37,499 nt of DNA. It comes from DASWJQ01 sp036397095. GTDB taxonomy: Bacteria; Chloroflexota; Anaerolineae; Anaerolineales; E44-bin32. The stretch lies in contig DASWJQ010000023.1 of assembly GCA_036397095.1 (NCBI GenBank), positions 1 to 37,499 on the forward strand, given 5' to 3'. Of the stretch, positions 15,333 through 23,118 are shown in pieces (positions within the stretch are counted from its first letter, which is position 1; each line of letters starts with the position of its first letter). The notes below the pieces were generated by a model, which saw only the letters and a program-made list of their open reading frames with translations, was not told the DNA's origin and searched no databases. The position numbers and the translations under genes were made by a program.

Positions 15333-16694
15333 ATGGAACAAGCGGAATTCTTGCAAGTCCAGACGCACATCCGCCAAGCCCTCAACGCGGGGCGTTTTTC
15401 CGAGGCCGTCCACCAACTGTCGGAACTGCACCCGGCCGATCGAGCCGATCTGTTCTTCCGGCTTGACCCGGACCTTCAGGTCGCACTTATCGAGCACTTC
15501 GACATCCTGGTGACAGCCGAGATTCTCGAGGAGCTGTCCGATGAGGCGGCCCGCGATACGGCCGAGGGATTGTCAACTGAGCGCCTGGCCGACGTGCTCG
15601 ACCAGATGGACCCAGACGACGCGGCCGACGTGCTGGGTGACCTGTCCCCTGCCAAGGCGGCCCTGGCACTGGCCGAGATGGAGGAGGCCGACGAGGTCAT
15701 CCCGCTGCTGAGCCATCCGGACGAGACGGCCGGCGGCTTGATGACCACCGACTACATCATCCTGCGCCGCCGGACAACTGCCGGGGAAGCCATCGAGTTC
15801 CTGCGCCAGGTCGGGCCCGAAGCCGAGACACCCTACTATTTGTACGTGGTCGATCGCGAAGGCCGTTTGATTGGGATTGTCGGATTGCGCGATTTGATCG
15901 TGGCCGCCCCGCAAACCCCTGTCGAGCAATTCATGGATCCGGACGTAGTCGTCATTCGAACCGGAGCCGACCAAGAGGAAGCGGCTCGCACGATGGCTCA
16001 CTATGACCTGGCGGTGCTCCCGGTCGTGGATGAAGGTGGCCGGCTCCAGGGTGTCATCACCTACGATGACGTCATCGACGTCCTCGAAGACGAGGCGACC
16101 GAGGATGTGCTCAACCTGGCGGCGATCGAGGCCGGCGCCATCAGCAGCCGCCCATACTGGTCGCTGCGCATACCTGAGGTCGTCCGTTCTCGCTTCGTAT
16201 GGCTGCTGGTGTTGTTTGTCGGCCAGACCCTGACCACCAGCGTCCTGCGCCGCTATCAAAGCGAGATGCAGTCCGCCATCTCCCTGTCCTTCTTCGTGCC
16301 GCTGCTGATCGGCACCGGCGGCAACGCCGGATCTCAGACGGTCACCACCGTCATTCGAGCGATCGCCCTCGACGAGGTGCGCACGCGCGATGTGCTGCGT
16401 GTCCTTTGGCGTGAGGTGCGGGCCGGCGCTTTGCTCGGCCTGCTCCTGTCGTTGGTCGCTTATAGCTGGGTGCTGCTGTCGGGGCTCACGAGTGAGTTAG
16501 CACTGATTGTCGCCGGCACGGTCTTCTTCATCACCATCTGGGCCAACCTGGTCGGGGCAGCCATCCCCCTGCTGGCCTCCCGCATTGGCGTTGACCCGAC
16601 CGTGATGTCCGCTCCCCTGATTTCCACGCTGGTGGACGCCACCGGCCTGCTGATCTACTTCACCATAGCCATCCTCATTCTGGAGCAAATGTAG
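15333..16694 (+). CDS. mgtE: Magnesium transporter MgtE
   Basis: 453 residues, the usual MgtE length. Residues 1-130 form the helical MgtE N domain (LSELHPADRADLFFRL, DQMDPDDAADVLGDL). Two CBS domains follow (about 130-255; TDYIILRRRTTAGEAIEFL, VVDEGGRLQGVITYDDVIDVLEDEATED). Five membrane helices make up residues 285-453, with the conserved PLLIGTGGNAGSQT pore segment. Known members are Mg2+-gated channels in which Mg2+ binding by the cytosolic domains closes the pore. The start is ATG at 15333, close behind a weak GGGG ribosome site. It heads a run with the lipid kinase at 16702 (7 bp gap). Confidence 0.96.
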   Translation: MEQAEFLQVQTHIRQALNAGRFSEAVHQLSELHPADRADLFFRLDPDLQVALIEHFDILVTAEILEELSDEAARDTAEGLSTERLADVLDQMDPDDAADVLGDLSPAKAALALAEMEEADEVIPLLSHPDETAGGLMTTDYIILRRRTTAGEAIEFLRQVGPEAETPYYLYVVDREGRLIGIVGLRDLIVAAPQTPVEQFMDPDVVVIRTGADQEEAARTMAHYDLAVLPVVDEGGRLQGVITYDDVIDVLEDEATEDVLNLAAIEAGAISSRPYWSLRIPEVVRSRFVWLLVLFVGQTLTTSVLRRYQSEMQSAISLSFFVPLLIGTGGNAGSQTVTTVIRAIALDEVRTRDVLRVLWREVRAGALLGLLLSLVAYSWVLLSGLTSELALIVAGTVFFITIWANLVGAAIPLLASRIGVDPTVMSAPLISTLVDATGLLIYFTIAILILEQM

Positions 16695-16701
16695 AACGCC
16701 G

Positions 16702-17616
16702 ATGCCAGCCAAAGTCATCCTAAATCCCTATTCGGGCCGCGGGAAAGCGGGCACCAGCCGCCCTCAACTTGAAGCGGCGCTGGCGTTGGCCGGCGTCGAG
16801 TACGACCTGAGCGTGACCCAGGCGCCACTCGAAGCCATCGACCTGGCAGTCCGGGCGTTTCAAGACGGCTTTTCGCCCATCATTGCCGCAGGCGGCGACG
16901 GCCTGATCAGCGAGGTGGTCAACGGACTGTTTCAAGCGCAACCGGAGGGTCAGCTTGGGCCTGTCGGCGTGATGCCGCTCGGCACCGCCAATGATTTGGC
17001 CGTCAACCTGGGGCTGCCCCTTGGGCTGGACGACGCCGCCCGCACCATCGCCGCCGGCGCCTGGCGCACCATCGACCTGGGCCTGGCCGGTGACTGGGTG
17101 TTCGACAACAACTCGGCGATCGGCCTGGAGCCGATTGTGACTTTGTATAACGTCAAGATGGTGCGGCTGCGCGGCACGATTCGCTACCTGGTGGCCGCTC
17201 TGCGCGCCATCATGGACAAGCGACAGTGGCAAATGCGTTTGGCCTGGGACGGCGGCAAATACGAGGGGCCGCTATCGCTTGTGACGGTCGGCAACAACCC
17301 CATAACGGGTGGACTATTCCGCATGGCGCCCGCGGCTGATCCGCAGGATGGCCTGCTGACCTTTGTCTACGCATTCGCCCCAACCCGGCGTAAGATGCTG
17401 GCGTTGCTGCCCAGAACTCTAAATGGCACGTACGTCGACGACCCGGCTGTCCATCAGGTGCACAGCGCTTGGCTGCGCATCGAGTGTGAGCCAGCCTCGC
17501 CGATTCAGGTGGATGGCGAAATCCGATCGACCGAGGTCGTGGACATCACCTACCGGGCATTGCCTCAACGGCTCCGCCTGTTGGCGCCAGCCGGTAGTTC
17601 CACTCGCCCGCATTGA
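16702..17616 (+). CDS. Diacylglycerol/lipid kinase family protein (YegS-like)
   Basis: 304 residues with the DAGK catalytic fold: NPYSGRGKA near the N-terminus, the nucleotide loop AAGGDGL at 62-68 with the GGDG core at 64-67 (most relatives have GGDGT), PLGTANDLA, and a C-terminal beta domain with QVDGE. Family members phosphorylate diacylglycerol or related lipids on the cytoplasmic face of the membrane; the exact lipid cannot be told from motifs. It starts 7 bp after mgtE, and its stop overlaps the TTG of the next gene by four bases. Confidence 0.88.
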   Translation: MPAKVILNPYSGRGKAGTSRPQLEAALALAGVEYDLSVTQAPLEAIDLAVRAFQDGFSPIIAAGGDGLISEVVNGLFQAQPEGQLGPVGVMPLGTANDLAVNLGLPLGLDDAARTIAAGAWRTIDLGLAGDWVFDNNSAIGLEPIVTLYNVKMVRLRGTIRYLVAALRAIMDKRQWQMRLAWDGGKYEGPLSLVTVGNNPITGGLFRMAPAADPQDGLLTFVYAFAPTRRKMLALLPRTLNGTYVDDPAVHQVHSAWLRIECEPASPIQVDGEIRSTEVVDITYRALPQRLRLLAPAGSSTRPH

Positions 17617-18302
17617 AAGACCACGGTCCCGCCCAGCGGCCGCGTTGGCCGCTCAGCTGGCTACTGCGCTTCGTCGCCTGGTTTCTGGACCGCTTGTACC
17701 AGCCGTGGGCGTGGGGCTACGACTTGGTGGCCAACGCGGCTTCGCTTGGCCGTTGGTGGCAGTGGCAGCGGGCGGCCGATGATCAGCTGCCAACGGGACG
17801 TCTTCTTGAAATCGGCCACGGCACGGGCCACTTGCTGGCGGCCCATTTGGGGGAAGGCCGGTCCGTTGTCGGGCTCGACCGTTCCGTCCAGATGAGCCGG
17901 CTGGCGGCTGGGCGCCTGCAGGAGGCCGGTCTTCCGACACCGCTCGTGCTGGCCGACGCCCACCGGCTGCCCTTCGCCGGGCGGGCCTTCTCCGGCGTGG
18001 TGGCCACTTTTCCCAGCCTCGACCTGTTGACCGGCCCGCTGTCCGCCGAAGTGATGCGTGTCATCCGCCCCGGAGGCCGCTTGCTTGTGGTTATGGCGGC
18101 CTGGATCATCGGCCAGGGCTTGCTCGAACGACTCGCCCGCGGCTGGTTCGCCGTCACCGGGCAATCCGACCCTCCAACCCAATGGAACCCATCATGGTCG
18201 GTTAACCTTTCGCCGTCGGTACAGTGGAGCTTGGTATCGGTGGCTCGCTCGAAGGTGTTGGTGGCCAGCGTTGAGCGTCCTGCCCTGGACGAGCCGGCAT
18301 AG
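17613..18302 (+). CDS. SAM-dependent methyltransferase, class I
   Basis: 229 residues. A basic and aromatic N-terminal stretch (about 1-45, LLRFVAWFLDRLYQPWAWGYDLV) may touch the membrane. The SAM site reads LLEIGHGTGH, followed by VVGLDRS and LADAHRLPFAGRAF, the UbiE/Methyltransf_11 pattern. The substrate is unknown. The position directly behind a lipid kinase hints at a lipid or quinone substrate, but only weakly. The start is read as TTG at 17613 overlapping the previous stop (TTGA), consistent with coupled translation. Confidence 0.82.
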   Translation: MKDHGPAQRPRWPLSWLLRFVAWFLDRLYQPWAWGYDLVANAASLGRWWQWQRAADDQLPTGRLLEIGHGTGHLLAAHLGEGRSVVGLDRSVQMSRLAAGRLQEAGLPTPLVLADAHRLPFAGRAFSGVVATFPSLDLLTGPLSAEVMRVIRPGGRLLVVMAAWIIGQGLLERLARGWFAVTGQSDPPTQWNPSWSVNLSPSVQWSLVSVARSKVLVASVERPALDEPA

Positions 18303-18308
18303 GGCGGC

Positions 18309-18317
18309 TGATAGAAT
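18309..18317 (+). promoter_or_regulatory. Candidate extended -10 promoter of trmI
   Basis: TG-A-TAGAAT just behind the methyltransferase stop. The predicted start near 18324 gives a leader of about 20 nt. No good -35 was seen at the right distance. Confidence 0.4.
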
Positions 18318-18344
18318 GCCACCCATCATGTCTGTGAGGCGAAT

Positions 18345-19190
18345 GTGATCGGCTTCGTGGCCGCCGCCGGCGATCTGGCTATGGTCGTCGGCGAAGACCG
18401 CAAGCAATTCCTGTTCCCACTTCGTGCCGGAGCTCAGTTCCAGAGCCACCACGGCATCCTGGCGCACGACGACCTGATCGGCCGTCCCTGGGGCAGCCGG
18501 GTCGAGACACACCTCGAACACACCTTTGTCCTGTTGGAGCCGAGCCTGCGTGACCTGCTGCTCCTGATCAAGCGCCGATCGCAGATCATCTTTCCCAAAG
18601 ATCTCGGCTACATCCTGCTGCGACTTTCGGTTGGCCCCGGCCGACGCGTGCTCGAGGCCGGCACAGGTTCGGGCGCGCTAACCATGGCCCTGGCCTGGAT
18701 GGTCGGCGACCATGGTCGGGTGATTTCCGTTGATCGCCGGCCGGACATGCAGCGGTTGGCGCGCGAGAACCTGGAACAAGCCGGCCTGGCGCAACGGGTG
18801 GACATGGTTGAAGCCGATCTGGCCGACGTTCCTCCGGTCTCGCCGCCGGTCGATGCCCTCTTCCTCGACGTGCCTAACACCGAAATGCTGCTGGCAGCCG
18901 CCCTGCGCCATCTGCGTCCGGGCGGCAGCTTCGGCGCCATTCTGCCGACGGCCAACCAGGTGCAGGACCTGCTGCGCGAGCTGGAGACTCACCGGATGAC
19001 GGATGTTGACGCCTGTGAGATCTTGCTGCGTTTCTACAAGACCGTGCCAGCCCGTCTGCGCCCCGCCGATCGGATGGTCGCCCATACGGGTTACCTGGTA
19101 TTCGGCCGGGCAACGGAACCCAGGCTTATGGACGATCCTGACGGGAGAGCTCGGTCCGGAGAACCAGACCCCGAGGAGATCGGCGAATGA
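18345..19190 (+). CDS. trmI: tRNA (adenine-58-N1)-methyltransferase TrmI
   Basis: 281 residues. TrmI methylates A58 in the T-loop of tRNA using SAM and works as a tetramer. The N-terminal beta domain (1-75) is followed by a Rossmann core with VLEAGTGSG at 102-110, VISVDRRPDM and ALFLDVPN, and the family-typical RRSQIIFPKDLGYILLRL before it. The C-terminal 25 residues are acidic and poorly conserved. The start is GTG at 18345, behind GAGG at 18335-18338. An ATG two bases upstream is out of frame and meets a stop at once (ATGTGA at 18343-18348). The 3' end overlaps the next gene by ATGA. Confidence 0.92.
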   Translation: MIGFVAAAGDLAMVVGEDRKQFLFPLRAGAQFQSHHGILAHDDLIGRPWGSRVETHLEHTFVLLEPSLRDLLLLIKRRSQIIFPKDLGYILLRLSVGPGRRVLEAGTGSGALTMALAWMVGDHGRVISVDRRPDMQRLARENLEQAGLAQRVDMVEADLADVPPVSPPVDALFLDVPNTEMLLAAALRHLRPGGSFGAILPTANQVQDLLRELETHRMTDVDACEILLRFYKTVPARLRPADRMVAHTGYLVFGRATEPRLMDDPDGRARSGEPDPEEIGE

Positions 19191-19753
19191 GGCGAAGGCT
19201 ATCCGGCCGCCGACAGCACGGGCGACGCCCGGTTGTCACCGGGGTCCGTGCATCCCTGCGCGCCCGGCGACTGTTGCGCCGGGCCCACCAGCTGTTCGAA
19301 CGAGGTCGATTTCGGGACGCGGCCGACGAGTTCCTGCGATTGGCGACCGGCGCCGAGGGTCTGGGCCTGGACCGAGCCCCCTTCCTTTACCTGCAGGCTG
19401 GCCGGGCACGTGTGTTGGCGACGGACGTCAACACAGGCCTATCGCTACTGCTGCAAGGGTTCAAGCTGCTGGCAGACAGCGATGCCAGCGGGCAGTTGGT
19501 ACCGCTGGGCAAGCGGGCCGTCGATGAACTCCAACGGCTGGGCCACCTGGAACACGCACAGAAGCTGGAGGCCGAACTACTCACGCTGGCCGAGCCGGAC
19601 GCCTGGCAGGCGGTCAGCGCCCCCGCTGCCGACCGCCGGCTGCCAGCCAAGTGCGAATTCTGTGGGGCCAATCTATTTCCCGAAGATCTCGAACTGCGCG
19701 GTGGAGTTCCGATTTGCAGCTACTGCGGCTCTCCGGCAGCAACCGACGATTGA
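19187..19753 (+). CDS. Helical repeat protein with C-terminal zinc ribbon, unknown function
   Basis: 188 residues. The first 25 are very basic (RRRLSGRRQHGRRP), suitable for contact with RNA or DNA. Residues 25-135 look like TPR-type helix pairs (RAHQLFERGRFRDAADEFLRLA). The end holds a zinc ribbon with Cys156/Cys159 and Cys177/Cys180 (CEFC, CSYC). I do not recognise a named family. It overlaps trmI by ATGA and the NUDIX gene by one base, so translation of the three is probably coupled. Confidence 0.78.
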   Translation: MRRRLSGRRQHGRRPVVTGVRASLRARRLLRRAHQLFERGRFRDAADEFLRLATGAEGLGLDRAPFLYLQAGRARVLATDVNTGLSLLLQGFKLLADSDASGQLVPLGKRAVDELQRLGHLEHAQKLEAELLTLAEPDAWQAVSAPAADRRLPAKCEFCGANLFPEDLELRGGVPICSYCGSPAATDD

Positions 19754-20340
19754 TGGCCATGGACTGGGTGCCGGCGCTGGAAGACTTCTTGAACAGCCGG
19801 CAGCCCCGGACTCACACCGAATGGGAGGCGACGCCGGCGGCGGTCTTGGTGCCTTTCTATCAGGAGCGTGAAGACTGGCACCTGCTGCTGACCCGCCGCA
19901 CCAACCACGTCAACTCCCACCGGGGCCAAGTCTCATTCCCTGGCGGCGCGATCGACGCCAGTGACGCCAGCGTCGAAGCGGCGGCCCTGCGCGAGGCGCA
20001 CGAGGAAATAGGGCTGGCGTCAGAAGGCGTCCGCTTGCTGGGGCGAATGGACTCGCTCCTGACCGTCACCCAGTTCCACGTCACCCCGGTGGTGGCTACT
20101 ATCCCCTGGCCGATCCGCCTCCGGCTACAGCCACTGGAGGTCGCCGCCGTCTTTGGTGTGCCTCTAGCCTGGCTGCGGGATCCGGCCAATCTGAGTGTCG
20201 AGCAGCGCCAGGGCCCGATGCTCGGCAAGCCCGTTCCTGTTTACCACTTCGTACCGTTTCAAGATGAGATCATCTGGGGGGTCACGGCGCGCATCATCGT
20301 AGACCTGCTTGCGTTGCTCGACCAACTGACCCCCGGCTGA
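19753..20340 (+). CDS. NUDIX hydrolase, coenzyme A pyrophosphatase type
   Basis: 195 residues from ATG at 19753, whose A is the last base of the previous stop; a second ATG follows two codons later. The segment LLLTRRTNHVNSHRGQVSFPGG is the signature that precedes the Nudix box in CoA pyrophosphatases (NudL/UPF0035), and the box itself is complete (ending REAHEEIGL). These enzymes split CoA or its oxidised and acyl derivatives into 4'-phosphopantetheine and 3',5'-ADP. The gene ends eight bases before a strong hairpin. Substrate specificity is from family knowledge, not tested. Confidence 0.87.
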   Translation: MAMDWVPALEDFLNSRQPRTHTEWEATPAAVLVPFYQEREDWHLLLTRRTNHVNSHRGQVSFPGGAIDASDASVEAAALREAHEEIGLASEGVRLLGRMDSLLTVTQFHVTPVVATIPWPIRLRLQPLEVAAVFGVPLAWLRDPANLSVEQRQGPMLGKPVPVYHFVPFQDEIIWGVTARIIVDLLALLDQLTPG

Positions 20341-20347
20341 AAACAAA

Positions 20348-20371
20348 GCGGGAGGCCGATCGGCCTCCCGC
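20348..20371. terminator. Bidirectional terminator between the NUDIX gene and rplY
   Basis: Perfect 10-bp stem GCGGGAGGCC / GGCCTCCCGC with loop GATC. On the minus strand it is followed by TTTGTTTT, a proper U-tract for the rplY transcript. On the plus strand the tail (ATGGTTGCTTGGGTCT) is only moderately U-rich, so termination of the NUDIX transcript may be weaker. Confidence 0.8.
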
Positions 20372-20405
20372 ATGGTTGCTTGGGTCTTGCCAGGTTGCGG
20401 ACGGA

Positions 20406-21092
20406 CTACTCTTCGCCCTCTTCGTCCTGGCGCCGCTCCTCCCCGTCGTCCTCTTCCCGACCACGCTGATCGACCAGCTCTGGCTCGGCGCCAAGCTCGA
20501 GCAGGCCCTCCAGCTCTTCTTCTTCCTCTTCCACTTCCTCGGCCTGGAAGATCACATGCGCCACGTTCTCGTCCAGGTCGGTCAGCACGCGCACCCCTTC
20601 GCCCAGATCGAGTTCGCCGACCGTCACTGAGTCGTCAATCTCGGCCAGCGGTGTCAGGTCGACCACGATCCGGTCGGGCAAGTCGCCGGGGAGCGCCTCG
20701 ACTTCGATCTCGGTCACACCCGTGACCAGGATTCCGCCGTGCTCCTTGACCGCCGGGGCCTCGTTGATCAGCTCGACCGGCACGGAGGTGCGGATCTTGA
20801 CGTCCATGGCCACCTTGAGGAAGTCGATGTGCCGCAGGTCGCGACGAATCACGTCACGCTGCACGTCGCGCACCAAGACCTGATGCTCTTCCCCCTCGAC
20901 CTTGAGGGTAATCAGCGATGAGGCACCCACGCTGCCGAGCAACGTCTCGAGCTCCTTGCCGTCGACCTGGATCGCCAAACCGTCGATGCCCGAGCCATAC
21001 AAGACGGCCGGCACGATGCCCTGTCGCCGAATCGCCTTGACCTGATTACCTCGTGTCAGCCGGGTGTCGGCGGACAAAGCACGGTTATCCAT
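20406..21092 (-). CDS. rplY: Large ribosomal subunit protein bL25, CTC form
   Basis: 228 residues. Residues 1-90 are the 5S rRNA-binding L25 domain (ALSADTRLTRGNQVKAIRRQGIVPAVLYG). Residues about 95-185 are the beta-rich CTC/TL5 domain (RTSVPVELINEAPAVKEHGGIL). The remaining 40 or so residues are an acidic tail (EEVEEEEEELEGLL and later EEDDGEE). Long acidic tails are common in CTC-type L25. The start ATG is preceded by GAGG on the minus strand. It may be co-transcribed with the gene at 21182-21667, 90 bp upstream; the gap contains GCTCCC / GGGAGC (21115-21132), a small hairpin in the leader. Confidence 0.95.
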   Translation of the reverse strand: MDNRALSADTRLTRGNQVKAIRRQGIVPAVLYGSGIDGLAIQVDGKELETLLGSVGASSLITLKVEGEEHQVLVRDVQRDVIRRDLRHIDFLKVAMDVKIRTSVPVELINEAPAVKEHGGILVTGVTEIEVEALPGDLPDRIVVDLTPLAEIDDSVTVGELDLGEGVRVLTDLDENVAHVIFQAEEVEEEEEELEGLLELGAEPELVDQRGREEDDGEERRQDEEGEE

Positions 21093-21181
21093 TTTTGCCT
21101 CCCGGGCGCCTCTTGCTCCCCGAATTGGGAGCTACCTTCGCCCGCAGTTGTCGTTTCCAGCTGCCTTACATAAGGTCGCGG

Positions 21182-21667
21182 TTAGCCCCGCCGCAGCAGA
21201 CGCCCGGCCAGCAGCAACAGACCGGCCGTTGCACCGGCCACCAGGCCGAAAAGCAATGAGCCGCGTGTATCAAACGTCGTGTGGACCGGACCCTGAACGT
21301 TGCCCGATAGCAAGAATACGGTGCTGCCGCCGTCCATATTGACGCGCTGGGCGACGGTAATCCCGCTGCGGGCATGATCCATGCGCACACTATCGGCCAG
21401 AACCACGGCGGCTGCGCTGCGGTCGAGCGATACAACGTCGCCGCGCACGCCTACCGCCGCCGAGAACTGCATGCCGGCGGTTTCGGCTGTGACCAGGCCC
21501 GCGCCGCCGGCCCGAATGCCAACATCCGAGGCCACCACCCGCCGGGCACCGCCCTGGTGAATCCGAACCATATCGGCTTCGACCGTGCCAATTTCGCCGC
21601 CCGTCAGGTTCACAATTTCGGCGTCGAGGTCGACCGCTGCGCCCTGCCGTTGTTCGGAGTCGCTCAT
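21182..21667 (-). CDS. Repeat-rich protein with C-terminal membrane anchor, unknown function
   Basis: 161 residues. Residues 1-130 lack long hydrophobic segments and consist of short Val/Ile/Ala-rich strands separated by Gly and Asp (EIVNLTGGEIGTVEADMVRI, VVASDVGIRAGGAGLVTAE, VLADSVRMDHARSG), which suggests a right-handed beta-solenoid with irregular repeats of about 20 residues. A single helix (about 136-156) and three basic residues at the very end make it look tail-anchored. No family was recognised. It has a good promoter of its own and lies upstream of rplY on the same strand. Confidence 0.72.
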   Translation of the reverse strand: MSDSEQRQGAAVDLDAEIVNLTGGEIGTVEADMVRIHQGGARRVVASDVGIRAGGAGLVTAETAGMQFSAAVGVRGDVVSLDRSAAAVVLADSVRMDHARSGITVAQRVNMDGGSTVFLLSGNVQGPVHTTFDTRGSLLFGLVAGATAGLLLLAGRLLRRG

Positions 21668-21741
21668 GGCATCCGCCTAACCAACGAAAAAAGGGGCCCG
21701 CGCCGCCGTGGCAGCGACGATGCCCACCGGTAACCGACCGC

Positions 21742-21770
21742 ATTGTACAAGCACAAATTGGCCTCGTCAA
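21742..21770 (-). promoter_or_regulatory. Promoter of the solenoid-like gene
   Basis: On the minus strand TTGACG (21770-21765), 17-base spacer, TACAAT (21747-21742). The predicted start is near 21735, about 68 nt before the ATG at 21667. It is back to back with the promoter at 21778. Confidence 0.65.
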
Positions 21771-21777
21771 CCGCGCG

Positions 21778-21806
21778 TTGACCCGCCCATGCCCGCATGC
21801 TAAACT
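21778..21806 (+). promoter_or_regulatory. Promoter of the exported protein-pth-mfd run
   Basis: TTGACC (21778-21783), 17-base spacer, TAAACT (21801-21806). The predicted start near 21813 excludes the in-frame ATG at 21797 and supports ATG 21839. Its -35 lies only seven bases from the divergent -35, so the two polymerases could interfere. Confidence 0.65.
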
Positions 21807-21838
21807 CAGCGTTTGCTCCGTTCTCGGACTGGGGGCTG

Positions 21839-22528
21839 ATGAAACGAACGGTTCGGACAGCCTGGGTCTTGTTGATACCGATGCTCTTGGGAGCCATCGG
21901 CTACTTGCGCGCCAGCGCCCAAGTTGCCGGCTTCGCCGAGCTGCAGTCGCCACAGCCAGGCCAGCTGCTTGACGACCTCGTTCCCATCGTGGGCACGGCG
22001 TCCCATCCGGAGCTTGACAGCTACCTGCTCGAGTTCGCTTACGATCCCAATCCAATGGACAGTTGGTTCCCGCTGGCTGGACCGGTACGCAACATCGTTC
22101 AAGACTCTCGGCTGGCGGTCTGGGACACAACCCCGCTGACAGCCGGCAGGTACCAGCTCCGACTGACGGTGCTGACCGGTCAGGGTCAGAGGCTCACGGC
22201 CGTCGTCTCCGGGTTGATCCTGGGAGCCGGTGGCCAGGCAACGACCACGGCAATGGCGCCGGCCAGTCCGACCCCTGTGCCGAGTGAGGCGGCAACCCAG
22301 CTTCCTACCGGACCAGCCGGGCCGCCGCTGGATGAGTCCACAATCCCTGCCAGCCCGCAGCAAACCCTGACTCGCGTATTGGCTTTTGGTGCGGGATCGG
22401 CGGCGGCGCTCCTGCTGGGGTTTGGCACGTATGTCGGGCTGCGACCCCATGTCCGCGGCTATGTTGGTCTGCTCCGCATGCGCCGAATCCACCGAAGCCG
22501 GTCCGGCCGGGATCAAGACGGAGAGTAG
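21839..22528 (+). CDS. Exported, membrane-anchored protein of unknown function
   Basis: 229 residues from ATG 21839. A signal peptide (MKRTVRTAWVLLIPMLLGAI) ends with a possible cleavage site after Ala25-Ser26-Ala27. Residues 28-125 form a beta-rich domain of Ig-like type (LQSPQPGQLLDDLVPIVGTA, YLLEFAYDPNPMDSW, WDTTPLTAGRYQLRLTV), similar in style to carbohydrate- or FlgD-like Ig folds. A Pro/Ser/Thr/Ala linker (about 135-175), a membrane helix (about 186-206) and a very basic cytoplasmic tail follow. Named family not recognised. pth begins 5 bp after the stop. Confidence 0.75.
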   Translation: MKRTVRTAWVLLIPMLLGAIGYLRASAQVAGFAELQSPQPGQLLDDLVPIVGTASHPELDSYLLEFAYDPNPMDSWFPLAGPVRNIVQDSRLAVWDTTPLTAGRYQLRLTVLTGQGQRLTAVVSGLILGAGGQATTTAMAPASPTPVPSEAATQLPTGPAGPPLDESTIPASPQQTLTRVLAFGAGSAAALLLGFGTYVGLRPHVRGYVGLLRMRRIHRSRSGRDQDGE

Positions 22529-22533
22529 GCCGC

Positions 22534-23118
22534 GTGACCGATAGCACTTTCCTCGTTGTCGGCCTGGGCAATGCCGGTCCGGCGTTTCGCAAGAACCGCC
22601 ACAATATCGGCTTCATGTTCGTCGACCAACTTGCTAGCGCGCATGCTATCCGGCTTTCTCGCATACAGCACAAGGCCATCGTCGGCGACGGCCGAGTTAA
22701 CGGAACAAAGCTCATCCTGGCCAAACCACAGACCTGGATGAACCGCTCGGGCCAGTCCGTGGCGCCGCTCATGCGTTACCACCGGTTGCCGCTAGAAAAC
22801 TTGCTTGTGGTCTATGACGATCTCGACCTGCCGCTTGGCATGCTGCGCCTGCGGCCGATAGGGGGAACCGGCGGTCATAAGGGCATGGAGTCAATCGTCC
22901 AACAGGTCGGATCCCAGGAGTTCCCGCGGTTGCGCATCGGCATTGGCCGCCCTCCAGGAAGGATGGATCCGGCGGAGTATGTGCTCCAGGACTTCCGGCC
23001 GATGGAACAGGAGTTAGCCGACATCGCCATCAGGCAGGGCCACCAATGTCTGCTCCGTATGTTGACCGACGGTATCGAGTTGGCCATGAACGACTGCAAT
23101 CGGGGGGACGAGACATGA
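22534..23118 (+). CDS. pth: Peptidyl-tRNA hydrolase
   Basis: 194 residues. Pth frees tRNA from peptidyl-tRNAs that drop off ribosomes and is essential in most bacteria. The N-terminus has GLGNAGPAFRKNRHNIGF, with Asn13 and catalytic His23, followed by KPQTWMNRSG, YDDLDLPLG and GTGGHKGM. In most homologues the second motif begins GNPG; here it is GNAG, a mild change. The start is GTG at 22534. The last four bases overlap the mfd start (ATGA), so mfd translation is probably coupled to pth, a frequent gene order in bacteria. Confidence 0.96.
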   Translation: MTDSTFLVVGLGNAGPAFRKNRHNIGFMFVDQLASAHAIRLSRIQHKAIVGDGRVNGTKLILAKPQTWMNRSGQSVAPLMRYHRLPLENLLVVYDDLDLPLGMLRLRPIGGTGGHKGMESIVQQVGSQEFPRLRIGIGRPPGRMDPAEYVLQDFRPMEQELADIAIRQGHQCLLRMLTDGIELAMNDCNRGDET

